Below are positions 43,901-53,866 of a stretch of DNA of 64,000 nt, piece after piece. Below the pieces are notes generated by a model that saw only the letters and a program-made list of their open reading frames with translations, ran no database searches and had not been told where the DNA came from. Each line of letters starts with the position of its first letter. Within the stretch, counting starts at the first letter, position 1. The DNA is taken from positions 28,167,533-28,231,532 of the forward strand of contig JASEVX010000006.1 in assembly GCA_031761405.1 (NCBI GenBank), written 5' to 3'. This stretch comes from Serripes groenlandicus (Eukaryota; Mollusca; Bivalvia; Cardiida; Cardiidae). The position numbers were made by a program, and so were the translations under genes.

Positions 43901-46900
43901 CAGACCAAAGAAGAAATTGCTCAGAACGAGTAATTTCACCTTTTGCCACAATTTATTCTACTTTAGGTCATAGGTTATCCATTCAATTATAGAGATTTTC
44001 TACTTTTTGACTAAATAAGTTTAAAGTCGGCTGCTGCAGAATTGTCTTATGAAAGAAAGGGTAAATAAACCATTCACCTGATATTCTATGATTATAGTGT
44101 TCTTCTTTAAAAAAACATCTGTACAATATTTTTATCACAATGTTTTCAAAAGTCTGAAGCAGATGTATACAGAAATCTCCATTGTGTATGGGCTAAATGG
44201 ATATTCTGACTTTCTTCATTCTAATTGAAAACATATTTAGAAATGAATGCAAATTCTAGACTTAAAACGTGTCAAACAGACAGTACTGAATGTGGAAAAC
44301 AAGGAAATGCAAATGATTAATCTACTGTATAAGTCGATATATCAATGTGTCAAAAACTAAGCCACATATACTTTCAGTCATTACATTTGCATAAAATTGA
44401 GTGAACCGTCTATATTTAAAAAAAAAGAAATCCTTGACTGCTAGTTTTATGGATAAACACAAGTAGAAATATTAGAGAACAACTTCAATTTGCAAAATTT
44501 GCTTTTTAATACATTCTCACATACAGATGCTTTCTGACGCCCCTGCAGCAGAGAACTCCATGACAAGCAATTTCTCCTTTTGCCACAATGCTTTAAATTT
44601 GACTATTGTGACAAGATGTTTTCAAAGTCTTCTACTGCATATTTGCTGTATGTAGGAAAGGGGTGTCAATCCATGTCAATAACACTTATAAATAAATGCA
44701 GTTTATGTGGCAATAGTAAAACCATACCTAAATATAAAGATTTTTTCCCAATTGCCTCAAAACATGAGAAACAATCGTCGAATAATTTTCTGTCCCCTGA
44801 AGCTAGGATGGTCAACTGTCCCTCTAATGCAGGTACCCTGCTCCCAACGACGGGAGCCTCCAGATAAACGCCGCCTCTGGCTTGTATCGCCTAAAATAAA
44901 CATAGAAATTATGCATTTATTGTTAACCCTTTTCAACTAGCGGACATACTTCTGATGCATCCACAGTAGATGACTTTTGAAAACATTGAGGGAAACCAAT
45001 CATTTTTGTATGCCTAGAAATTTTAACTCTTTCCCTCATACGACAATTCTGCAGCAGACGACTTTGATCATATTTTGTAGAAATAAAATCTCTATAATTG
45101 AATGGATAACCTATGACAAAAAGTGGAAAACATTGTGGCAAAAGGAGAAAATTTCTTCTTTTGTCACTATGTTTTCAAAAAGCTGTCTGCTGCAGAGGCG
45201 TCAGAAAGCGTCAATATGAGGGAAAGGGTTGAACTATCTGGGAAACAAGAAAATGTGTCCATGGAACACGGATGCCAACTATATTTTAAAACGGACGGAC
45301 GAACAGTTGGTCCAACCTCAAATTGATACAATTTTTTAAACAATGATATGTTGATTGTCATTTGTGTGAAGTTTCATAATGATAGGACATCAGGTTCACT
45401 AAAATCTAACTTGACCAAAAACTTTAACCTGAGCGGGACGGACGAACGGACGGACTAACAGACCGGAAAACTATATGCCCCTCATACTTCGTATGCCGGG
45501 GCATAAAAATAAAGTAAATCTCCATTGATGTAATAGGGTTCAAAAGTCACCTGCTGCAGATGCGTCAAAATGTATCTTTGAGTGGGTCAATTAATTGTTT
45601 AGTGCTTTACGCATTATTTCCTTGGTAAATAATCAGTTCCCCTGGTCCATTCATCCTGACACCAGCCAGTCAGTTGTAATGCTAACCCCACAACCCTGAG
45701 CGCCAAGGAGGTCAGCAGTCATTACTCTCATTTTGAAAGTATTTGGTATGACCCGGCTGGGGCTCAAACCCGCACTCAATGGGCGACTCTCTTCCACTAC
45801 ACCAACGAGGCGGTATCTATAAGCGGGAAAGGAATCAATAAGGAAAGCCTGTAACTTACCTCTGCTACATCTTGTACAGTTTCCTCATCTATGGTTGACA
45901 TCTCTACAAAACATTTTCCCGTTGTGATTCCTCGTAAAACTCCATTACTACCAAACACAATCTGAAATTAAAAAGAAATCTGAACTGTACAAACCTTCCA
46001 TTTTTCATCAATAGGTTTTTTCTCTCCAATAGTTTAGCCCTTTCAATATGAAGTTGGCATTAAATGAGTTTTTGTTCTTTACTTTTATTTCATATGCCTT
46101 TTTCCTTAAACAAAATGAAGCAGACCATTTCAGTTATTATTTTTACCAGTTCCCACATAAAACTAATCTGCATAAGATATCTTTGAAAATAAAAGTAAAT
46201 TTATGGAAAATATCTATATAATGATATTTTTATTAGGAATATGTGCTCAATTTGTTCAATTTACAGAAGTTTTCAAAGGTCATCTGCTGTATTATGTGTT
46301 AAAAGGCAGACAACTCAGGGCTAGGCGGATTTACCTACCCCTACCATTTCATTATCGAGTCAGGCATACATCAATACTTGATGGTTTGGTGTTTTACGCC
46401 GCTTTCAATGATTTTTCAGTTATATCAGTGTTTTCTGTGTTAGTTACCAGTACTACTTTTTCATCCATTCTGACACCAGCCAGCCAGTCAGTCGTAATGC
46501 TAACCCCGCAACCCTGAGCGCCAAGTAGGGCAGTCATTTCTACCATTTTTAAAGTCTTTGGTATGACCCAGCCGGGGATCAGACCTATGACCTCTCTCAC
46601 ACCCGAGGAGGACGGCCTAAACACTACACCACCGAGGTGTTCACACATCAATAATGGACATTGTGTAAGAAGTAAAAGGCTATCGAGACGACCAGTCCTC
46701 TTTATTGATTTAACCCTTTCCCTCATACAACAATTCTGCAGCAGACGACTTTGAACATATTTTGTCAAAAAATAGAATATCTCTATAATTAAATGGATAA
46801 CCTATGACTAAAAGTGAAAAAACATTGTGGCAAAAGAAGAAATTGCTCGTTTTGAGCAATTTCTTCTTTTGTCACTATGTTTTCAAAAAGCTGTCTGCTG

Positions 46901-48618
46901 CAGAGGCGTCAGAAAGCGTCTATATGAGGGAAAGGGTTAAACCTTTCCCAGAGTAATGTTCTTCAGTAGTCATGTATTGATTCCAAACATCAAGTTGTTA
47001 TTGGTCCACTGTACAGTTAACGAAAATCAATTGTATATTTAAATATTTACTTTATATGCGCTAGCGATATACAAGGGGAGGAGACCAATCTAGTAACCAT
47101 TGTTGGTTCGTGCCAGACATACTAATTTACTATAGCAAGCCGGATACCAGATTTTACCCAGGGCCCACTATAATTTACTCAACTCAATCTCAACAAAGAC
47201 TTTTCAGGGAGAAATGTGTTTACCATTAACCCTTATCCTTCTATAGGAAACTTAACCCTTTCCCACATAAAACAAATCAGCAGCAGACGACTTTGAAAGT
47301 ACCTAGGCAGACACATGGAAAAGCTCTATAAATGTATGTATTGTTACTGAAAAAGAGTTGAAAACAATGGGACAAAAGGAGAAATTGCTCGTTTTGAGCA
47401 ATTTCTCCTTTTGTCACAATGTTTTCAAAAGTCGACTGCTGCAGACCCGTCAAAAAGTATCTGTAATGAGGGAAAGGGTTAAAATAATATTTGGAAAAGT
47501 GTAGATCAGGAATAGCCTGCACTCATTACAGTTGGCATAACTATAACCTTTGAATATAAGGATAATTATCTTTATACCAGTCTATATTCATGCTTTCTTT
47601 TAAATTTCTAGGATTTTTCAATACTTTGAAAAGAATTATAACTAGAACTATCACTGAAGATGATAATTACCCCCAAAACAGCACCTTGACCTACACCATA
47701 ACTTAATAAGTAAAAGGACCATAACTGATATGCACATCTCCTCTTGGTATAGAAGCTTCATGTAAAATTTTATTGAATTCCACCCAGTGATTTGTAGGAA
47801 ATAGGCTGGACAAAATATGGCTTCCGACCGACCGACAGACAGCCCGACACAGTGACTCCTATATACCCCCTCTTCTTTGAAGGGGGGTATAATTATTTTA
47901 AGCAATTTTCCAGTTTTCCAGAAAAGAGTCAGACCCTTTCCATCTTGCATACACATTTTGACACATTTTCAGCAGACTATTTTTGCCACAATATTTTCAA
48001 CTCTATACAGCAAAAATAGTTTCATTTATTTTATGGAGTATTTTCATATTTTTGCCTTGATGTTTTCATTGTCGTCTACTGCAGTTCTGTTATATATAGG
48101 GTAGGGTAACATCTAGGCAAAACTATTGAAATCCTCTTTAAATAAAAGTTTAATTATTGGACAGTGATTTCGACAGAGATGAAATCAGTGTGGCAAAAGG
48201 AGAAATTGCACATTAGGAGTAATTTCTTCTTCTGCCACGATGTTTCAAAAGTTGTCTAGGAAATGGTTAACTGTTACAAAATCAAATCTTACATCTTTGA
48301 CAGCAGTGGTATCTGTTATATATAGGGTAGGGTTACATCTAGACAAAACTATTGAAATCCTCTATAAATTAATGTTTAATTATTGGACAGAGATGAAATC
48401 AGTGTGGCAAAAGGAGAAATTGCACATTAGGAGTAATTTTTTCTTCTGCCACGATGTTTCAAAAGTTGTCTAGGAAATGGTTAACTGTTAACAAAATCAA
48501 ATCTTACGTCTTTGACAGCAGTGGTATCTGATACACAACAGAAAGTGATGTCACATTGTTCAACAACGTCACAGGGTGAGTTCCCTTTCAACGCCCCGGC
48601 CTTCACAAAGTCACGACA
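37853..48618 (-). CDS. GLYR1-type beta-hydroxyacid dehydrogenase, 3' six exons
   Basis: Exons in transcript order: 48618-48508, 45961-45860, 44890-44728, 42909-42727, 41766-41642 and 37927-37853. They total 759 nt with consistent phases, ending in TGA. The family reduces small aldehyde acids (glyoxylate, succinic semialdehyde, 3-hydroxyisobutyrate type) with NAD(P)H; animal GLYR1 is instead a nucleosome-linked protein with a PWWP domain. Seen: CDITFCCVSDTTA, FVEMSTIDEETVQ, YLEAPVVGSR, LTILASGD, the catalytic helix TRMKLIINMVMGS with Lys (codon 42880-42878), QQKDLRLAL, and the tail ARRLGYGESDISAVFRA. About 45-50 residues of the Rossmann N-terminus are missing, and the PWWP domain cannot be judged. 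Human GLYR1 has Met at the catalytic Lys. Family secure; whether enzyme or nuclear cofactor is open. Confidence 0.92.
37967..38677. mobile_element. Three family A MITEs in the last dehydrogenase intron
   Basis: 37967-38163 (diverged, TTAA both ends), about 38254-38450 (old) and 38447-38677 (young reverse copy). The last two share the TTAA at 38447-38450. Confidence 0.78.
38811..39013 (+). mobile_element. Family A MITE, internally deleted
   Basis: Perfect TTAA-CCCTTTCCC and GGGAAAGGG-TTAA ends; about 27 bp are missing after GACGCC on the left. Confidence 0.83.
39014..40018 (+). repeat. Hairpin-ended repeat family D, long diverged copy
   Basis: Starts AACAAGAGGAACAGG right at the preceding MITE. 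It holds several diverged modules (CTATACAC.TA...AAGGAAAACA, TTTTGGACAAGAA) and ends near GGTGAGCTGAAG. No coding. Confidence 0.55.
40099..41048. mobile_element. Two family A MITEs around unique intron sequence
   Basis: 40099-40319 (old) and 40824-41048 (reverse, TTAA both ends). In between is a diverged repeat (CTCTGCTGAGAATAATCTGAT twice, near 40456 and 40627). Confidence 0.72.
41307..42276. mobile_element. Family A MITEs flanking a dehydrogenase exon
   Basis: 41307-41527, about 41803-41998 and 42052-42276 (left TTAT, right TTAA). A fragment follows to 42393. The exon 41642-41766 sits between the first two with only 36-115 bp of spacing. Confidence 0.75.
41642..41766 (-). CDS. Dehydrogenase exon (C-terminal helical domain)
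   Basis: Enters in phase 1 and leaves in phase 0 at GAG|GTATGG. It encodes ILNQKYDPHFPLQHQQKDLR and LALQLGDKVEQPLY. K-D-L in QQKDLRLAL is strongly conserved in the family and contacts the active site in known structures. Confidence 0.92.
42727..42909 (-). CDS. Dehydrogenase exon (catalytic lysine helix)
   Basis: Enters in phase 1 after GTTCAG and leaves in phase 1 at CAAG|GTAAGT. It encodes SDPGAATRMKLIINMVMGS, AEAMAMAEKVGLDL, and HKSQ at the end. The Lys of RMKLIIN occupies the family's catalytic position. A split family A MITE begins 21 bp upstream of the exon (at 42930), so the acceptor and branch region abut mobile DNA. Confidence 0.93.
42930..43625 (+). mobile_element. Family A MITE interrupted by a family D repeat
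   Basis: TTAA at 42930. The MITE breaks after about 70 bp and resumes at about 43467 (AAGAAGAAATTGCTC) to a TTTAA end at 43622-43625. The 464-bp insert (43003-43466) starts ACAAGAGGTTAGAGGCC and ends with hairpin AGCTCACCTTGTCAC...GTGACAGGTGAGCTAA. Confidence 0.8.
43636..44064. mobile_element. Two family A MITEs
   Basis: Old copy 43636-43815 (palindrome GGAGAAATTACTTATGAG) and forward copy 43836-44064 with right end GAAAGGGTAA. Confidence 0.7.
44505..45232. mobile_element. MITEs around a dehydrogenase exon
   Basis: Shortened copy 44505-44669, left-end fragment 44922-45000, and reverse copy 45023-45232 (TTAA left, TTGA right) lacking one arm of the central hairpin. The exon 44728-44890 lies between them. 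Confidence 0.7.
44728..44890 (-). CDS. Dehydrogenase exon (substrate-binding segment)
   Basis: Enters in phase 0 after TTATTTTAG and leaves in phase 1 at TTTAG|GTATGG. It encodes GGVYLEAPVVGSRVPALEG, LTILASGD and CFSCFEAIGKKSLYLG. The family pattern is E-A-P-V-S-G; here the Ser is Val. Confidence 0.92.
45252..45505 (+). repeat. Modular repeat family G, single-module copy
   Basis: It opens TGTGTCCATGGAACACGGATG. One module has GTTGGTCCAACCTCAAATTG and CATCAGGTTCACTAAAATC. It ends GGACGGACGAACGGACGGAC and hairpin TATGCCCC...GGGGCATA. The four-module copy is at 49066-49830. Confidence 0.8.
45595..45812 (-). mobile_element. tRNA-derived SINE
   Basis: Core CATCCTGACACCAGCCAGTC and AACCCTGAGCGCCAAGG; the head on the minus strand is partly decayed. 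Confidence 0.68.
45860..45961 (-). CDS. Dehydrogenase exon (G-K-x-F-V-x-M-S-T motif)
   Basis: 34 codons, phase 0 at both ends. It encodes IVFGSNGVLRGITTGKCFVE, then MSTIDEETVQDVAE. The M-S-T-I-D motif is a family landmark just before the substrate-binding segment. Confidence 0.92.
46377..46640 (-). mobile_element. tRNA-derived SINE
   Basis: On the minus strand: GGTGGTGTAGTGTTTAGG, GGTCTGATCCCCGGCTGGGT (box B region), and tail GGCGTAAAACACCAAACCAT. Confidence 0.7.
46710..46940 (-). mobile_element. Family A MITE, full length
   Basis: TTAA at both ends, hairpin GAAATTGCTCG/CGAGCAATTTC type. Confidence 0.86.
47252..47482 (-). mobile_element. Family A MITE, older subfamily
   Basis: TTAACCCTTTCCCACATA to GAGGGAAAGGGTTAA, with the central hairpin almost perfect (GGAGAAATTGCTC/GAGCAATTTCTCC). 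Confidence 0.82.
47640..47895 (-). repeat. Modular repeat family H, short copy
   Basis: AACTAGAACTATCACTGAAG at one end; CCGACCGACCGACAGACAG and hairpin TATACCCCC...GGGGGGTATA at the other. Confidence 0.75.
48085..48533 (-). repeat. 224-bp tandem duplication including a dehydrogenase exon end
   Basis: Two copies (about 48085-48308 and 48309-48533) of MITE-like sequence plus CAAATCTTAC.TCTTTGACAG, the complement of the exon end and its donor. Copies are about 95 percent alike by eye. TCTGTTATATATAGGG sits at both left ends. The extra copy carries a GT donor but no complete exon. Confidence 0.85.
48508..48618 (-). CDS. Dehydrogenase exon (Rossmann fold, strand 4 region)
   Basis: 37 codons, phase 0 at both ends, acceptor CTATTACAG and donor GAC|GTAAGA. 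It encodes CRDFVKAGALKGNSPCDVVE and CDITFCCVSDTTAVKD, aligning with the C-D-I-T-F-A-C-V-S-D segment of GLYR1. Its last 26 bp and donor are duplicated downstream at about 48280-48308. Confidence 0.92.
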
Positions 48619-48669
48619 CTGTAATAGAATAGAATATAAATATATGAGATGCGATATGTAACAGTAATA

Positions 48670-48985
48670 AGATACTAAACTAGAAATATCACTGAAGGTG
48701 ATGAATACCCCCAGCTGGTGCCTGACAATATACATATGTATGAGAAATTCAAGGGGCCATAACTCATTTAAAAATAATTCCAGTGTAACACGGCGACAAT
48801 ATGCACATCTAGACTTGGTATCAATCATTCTTGTGAAGTTATATTGAATTCTGACTAAGGGTTACTGAGAAATAGTGTTCACAAGAAATGTCTACAGACC
48901 AACGGACCAACGGACCGACCGACCGACAAGCGTGACTTCTATATATAGCCTCCATATACTATGTATCTGGGGGTATAATTAGAAC
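48670..48985 (-). repeat. Modular repeat family H, short copy 2
   Basis: ACTAGAAATATCACTGAAGG at one end; GGACCGACCGACCGACAAG and an imperfect hairpin ending CTGGGGGTATAAT at the other. Confidence 0.72.
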
Positions 48986-49065
48986 TCTAGTGAAAACATT
49001 GTAGCAAAAGGAGAATTTGATGTATACTAGTGGCATTTAACAGTTAAAAAAAAAAAAAAAAAAAA

Positions 49066-49830
49066 AATGTGTCCATGGAACACGGATGCCCCGGTTGTTA
49101 ACTATATTTTAAAACGGACGGACGAACAGTTGGTCCAACCTCAAATTGATACAATTTTTTAAACAATGATATGTTGATTGTCATTTGTGTGAAGTTTCAT
49201 AATGATAGGACATCAGGTTCACTAAAATCTAACTTGACCAAAAACTTTAACCCGAGAATGGAATGGACGAACAGACAGACGAACAGACGAACGGACGGAC
49301 GAACAGTTGGTCCAACCTCAAATTGATACAATTTTTTAAACAATGATATGTTGATTGTCATTTGTGTGAAGTTTCATAATGATAGGACATCAGGTTCACT
49401 AAAATCTAACTTGACCAAAAACTTTAACCCGAGAATGGAATGGACGAACAGACAGACGAACAGACGGACGAACAGTTGGTCCAACCTCAAATTGATACAA
49501 TTTTTTAAAGAATGATATGTTAATAGTCATTTGTGTGAAGTTTCATCATGATCGGACATCAGCTTCACTAAAATCTAACTTGACCAAAAACTTTAACCTG
49601 AGAATGGAATGGACGAACAGACAGACGAACAGACGGATAAACAGTTGGTCCAACCTCAAATTGATACAATTTTTTAAACAATGATATGTTGATTGTCATT
49701 TGTGTGAAGTTTCATAATGATAGGACATCAGGTTCACTAAAATCTAACTTGACCAAAAACTTTAACCTGAGCGGGACGGACGAACGGACGGACAACTATA
49801 TGCCCCTCATACTTCGTATGCCGGGGCATA
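49066..49830 (+). repeat. Modular repeat family G, four-module copy
   Basis: Preceded by an A22 run. Modules start at GTTGGTCCAACCTCAAATTG near 49129, 49309, 49476 and 49643, each followed by GACGAACAGACAGACGAAC. The same end hairpin as 45252-45505. Modules 1, 2 and 4 are nearly identical, indicating recent expansion or conversion. Confidence 0.83.
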
Positions 49831-49911
49831 AAAAAGCTTAATTAACATTGAATATTTCAGTTTTTGATAAGGGGCATATTTCATGTTCTAAAACGCATGA
49901 ATTTGATCACA

Positions 49912-50060
49912 AAACCCTATGTTGTCTGTACTCAATAAAATTATCTCAGTTAGACCATTTTTTGAGTACCCACACCATAGGTTTGAAATAGTAATAAGAG
50001 AGATGCTGTAGGGAAGAGAACCAGTTTTCTCCTACTTATCTAGGCCTCCGTCCCACTTCA
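49912..50060. mobile_element. Family C palindrome element, decayed copy
   Basis: CCCTATGTTGTCTGTACTCA...TGAGTACCCACACCATAGG with mismatches between arms, then TTATCTAGGCCTCCG. Confidence 0.7.
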
Positions 50061-50120
50061 GTCATAATATAAATCCTCTCTGAATAGGTCAATTTCTCAA
50101 TTAGTCAGTTTGGCTGAGAA

Positions 50121-50327
50121 TTAACCCTTTCCCACAAAATGGCATTTTGACGCGTCCAGCAGAAGACTTTTGAAAACATTGACAGGAGGAGAAATTACTC
50201 ACTATTTGTGAATTATCTTTTTAACACAAAGTTATCTTGAATTATACTTTCATCTGTAGAGATAAATTATGTCTAGACGTTTTCCAAGTGGTCTACAGCA
50301 TATTTGTTATAAGAAGGAAAGGGTTAA
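50121..50327 (+). mobile_element. Family A MITE, old
   Basis: TTAA at both ends with CCCTTTCCCAC and GGAAAGGG termini; interior strongly diverged. Confidence 0.72.
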
Positions 50328-50433
50328 AGATATTGAGGTTATTATTATTGAGACAACACTAGATAAATCCTTTACATACTAGGCCTATAAAAATCCCAGA
50401 ATGTGCCTTCCTTCACCTTTAAATAGCAACATT

Positions 50434-50575
50434 GTGTTGATTGATTGGGGTTTAACGCCCTTTTTAACAATTTTCTCAGTCATATCACGGCGGCCAGTTC
50501 ACCTACTCATATGTTTCCTGGTTTTCACACACCAGTACTCCACACAACAATCTTCCCAAGCAAAGCAACATTGTG
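50434..50575 (-). mobile_element. SINE 3' tail-like fragment, inverted
   Basis: TTGATTGATTGGGGTTTAAC ... CACGGCGGCCAGTTC. Complement of the segment at 22493-22590. Confidence 0.6.
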
Positions 50576-50989
50576 TGAAAGTAAAATTGCTAAAAATGAA
50601 CGATTTCTACTTTTATCACAATGTTTTCAACTGTGCATCAAACCATTTTAAATGTATTCAGGTTCTGTTTTCTATTATCATGTTTTTCCAAGCTTACAGT
50701 TAACACTTTCTTCTTTTATCACAATGTTTTCAGCTATGTATCAAACAATTTTCAATTAATCAGATTCTGTTTTCTATTATCACATTTAACTTTTACCTAT
50801 GTACAGCAAATCTGCAGCAGACGACTTAGTTGATCGAGTGACAAAAATCTGAAAGATCTCCATAAAAGATAGCTTAATTGTTAAATTGAAAAAATTGTGG
50901 CCAAAGGAGAAATTGCTCATCATGAGCAATTTCACCATTGACCAACATGTTTTCAAAAGTCGTCTGCTGTTTTTGCGTTAAAATGTGTC

Positions 50990-52765
50990 CAAGGTATGAT
51001 TCAAAAATATATCACTAGACCTCATGGTAGATTTTATGTTCTATATGTTGACTTTCAGAAAGCTTTTGATTGTCTAGTACACCACAAAATATTTACAAGT
51101 ATTCTGAGCAAAGGTGCTAACGGTAATTTAATTAGAGTGCTTAAGTCAATGTATGAAAAACTTGAAAACTATGTCAAACTACCAAATGGTACGTCATGTA
51201 ACACAATCTCAGGTCCATTCAGGTGTAATATCGGAACGAGACAGGGGGACATAAGTTCGCCAATAATTTTTAGTCTATATATCAATGAATTAGTTTCGCA
51301 TTTACGACAAAGGTGTAGAGGTATTTTTTTAACAAATGATATACTTGATATTGTATGTCTGTTGTTCGCCGACGACGTGGCCTGTGGTGCAGATACAGTA
51401 AACAACCTTCAGTTACAACTTAACGCTATTTCAGATTTTTGCTTACAATCAGAAATGACAGTTAACTTAAAAAAGACGGAAATAATAGTATTTAGAAACG
51501 TTGGACCGCTTCGAAATACCGAAAAATGGAAACTTAACGGTGAAAATGTAAAAGTTACATCATTTTATAAATACATGGGTCTTCTATTTACACCAAAGTT
51601 ATCTTGGACTGCAGCTAAATTAAAACTGGCATCTCAAGCAAGAAAAGCTATAAATAGCATCAAACGATATCAACTTCCTTTTGAAAAATTCTCTCATGAA
51701 GACTTGTTCAAATTATTCAACTCGATGGTTATCCCTATTCTCACATACGGCGCGGAGATATGGGGGCACACTTATTCCTCAGATATTGAAAAGGTTCAAA
51801 TTGAATTCTGTCGTTATTATCTCGGTGTAAATTCGTCTGTTAACAATTGTGTGGTATTGGGAGAATGTGGGAGTCTTCCCTTAAGTCAAATATATTTTAC
51901 AAAGTGCATTAAGTACTGGTGTAAATTATTGCAAATGTCAGACACACGCTATCCTAAAAATTGCTATAAGATGTTAATATCACATGACAATATTGGTCGA
52001 ACAAACTGGGTCACAAATATCAAGGAGTTATTATATAGATACGGCTATGGGTACGTTTGGTTAAACCAAGATGTTGGTGACAAGAAAATGTTTATTTTTT
52101 CATTTAAACAGCGTCTTACGGATTGCATGACTCAAAACTGGTCTGATGAATTATCAAGTTCCTCAAGATGTGGTACTTACTGCACTTTTAAATCCCTGTT
52201 AAACGTTGAAAAATACTTATGTATAGACATATCTTTTTACTTTAGGAAATCTTTTGCGCGTTTTCGATGCTCTAGTCACAACTAAATATTGAACTTGGAA
52301 GACATTATGGAATAGAAAGAGCCGACAGAACTTGTTTTTATTGTTTGTTAAATGGTAACCATCTTATTTTAGAAGACGAGTATCATGCATTTTTCATTTG
52401 CCCCAAATATTATATTGTAAGGGAAAACTATTTATTTAATTGGTATTGTGGAAGAACTGAAACAGCTGATTTTATTAACTTAATGAAAATTAATAATTGT
52501 AAAAAATTAAAACTTTTAATGATATTTATTACAAAACTTATGAGGGAAATTGATGATTTGTAGGAACATTTATTTCATAAGACATGAATTTTGTGTTTTC
52601 TGTAATGTATTGTTTGTTTTGCATATAGCATATTTATATTTAACACATATAAATTGACATAACCTATTTTTCACATGATGTATTATTATTTGTAACATTT
52701 GATTATGTATTTTGGGCCGGTGGCCTTTGATTACGTAAATAAATAAAATTGAAAATAAAATAAAA
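50990..52765 (+). mobile_element. 5'-truncated non-LTR retrotransposon (LINE)
   Basis: Begins abruptly inside the reverse transcriptase and ends with a short 3' UTR and an A-rich AAATAAAATTG-type tail at 52738-52765, as expected of target-primed insertion with 5' truncation. The endonuclease domain and ORF1 are absent. No long target duplication is evident. Confidence 0.85.
50996..52563 (+). pseudogene. LINE reverse transcriptase, 5'-truncated and frameshifted
   Basis: Reverse transcriptase of a non-LTR element, which would copy its RNA into DNA at the target site. Seen in order: YVDFQKAFDCLVH (motif A with catalytic Asp), GTRQGDISSPIIFSLYINEL (motif B), LLFADDVA (motif C, FADD catalytic pair), LKKTEIIVF, then a thumb region, SMVIPILTYGAEIWG, and a Cys-His ribbon-like end (CFYC, FICPKYY). 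The first frame stops at 52285; the second (52345-52563) continues the protein after a one-base shift near 52280. The start codon at 50996 is an artefact of truncation. The clade looks like the CR1/Jockey/L2 group but cannot be fixed by eye. Confidence 0.9.
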
Positions 52766-53221
52766 TTGCAGGCGGGAAAGGGTTAATCAAGCAGATGACT
52801 CCAAAAGCATCACATCAGGTAAATGGTTATTTCCGTTAAAAGTAACTCTCGGAATAAGCGATTAGATTATGCATAAACGTGACAAGTGCCTGACCTTTAC
52901 ACAATAAGATGCCCATGAATATTTCATGTCCACAATATTAATCTAATACCACAAACATTGCTCATACAACAGTAAGTCTATATGTTTGACATCATTCACA
53001 ACTTCCGCTACAATGACTTCATCCACTTCTGTACAGAAGTGTTGTAACCGGCTTGTATCTCCTTGATAATGTTAGTACTTTCCAAATTAAGACGAATCTG
53101 CAGCTTATATATTTGTCTATTTGCCACAATGTATTTTAATCAATGAGTATAAACTTGTATTTATCCAGATGTTTCAAATTTTGCCTAGGTGTTTTCAAAG
53201 TCGTCTGTATGTTGAAAAGGG

Positions 53222-53452
53222 TTAACCCTTTCACTCATACGACAATTCTGCAGCAGTCGACTTTGAACATATTTTGTCAAAAAATAGAAAATCTCTATAA
53301 TTGAATGGATAACCTATGACTAAAAGTGAAAAAACATCATGGCAAAAGGAGAAATTGCTCGTTTTGAGCAATTTCTTCATTTGTCACTATGTTTTCAAAA
53401 AGACTTCTGCTGCGGAGGCGGCAGAAAGCGTCTATATGAGGGAAAGGGTTAA
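53222..53452 (-). mobile_element. Family A MITE, full length
   Basis: TTAACCCTTTCACTCATA to GAGGGAAAGGGTTAA. It abuts an older fragment (about 53080-53225). Another fragment follows at 53571-53700. Confidence 0.84.
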
Positions 53453-53866
53453 AGTCATCTGTACAAGGAAATGGAATACTCATTCGGTCAGACAAGTGTC
53501 TGCTGACAACTATTGAAAACCACATGGAAAAATATGAAATGAGAGGTAAAAACTGATAACATTTCCTCGTTTAACCTTTTCAAACCTATAGACGCATTTT
53601 GACTTTTGAAAACATCGCGATAAAAGGAGAAATTGCTCAAATCAAAACAAGCAATTTCTCCTTTTGCCCCAATGTTTTCAACTTTATGCAGTAATTAAAC
53701 AATTATTCAAATCATCACTCACAGCAGTCAATGGTAGAGTGCCCCTGAATTGGGCAATGCACATTTAGAGCCTATTATTGTATTTAATTGACGCACAGTG
53801 ATCATGCATAAAATGTTCTGTTGTCATAGATAAGCTGAAACATTGTTGAATGTCAATGTTGAGTAT

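Larger units (their letters stand above)
50786..52785 (-). mobile_element. Family A MITE split by a LINE
   Basis: Left half 50786 to about 50989, right half about 52766-52785 (GCAGGCGGGAAAGGGTTAA). The uninterrupted sister at 63541-63767 has the same subfamily wording (GATAGCTTAATTGTTAAA, CTCATCATGAGCAATTTCAC), showing where the LINE landed. Confidence 0.85.

Noticed and set aside
52930..53060. Minus-strand segment EVDEVIVAEVVNDVKHIDLL after a CTGTACAG acceptor
   Set aside because: Protein-like but with no recognised family, no partner exon and no link in frame to the dehydrogenase; too weak to annotate.
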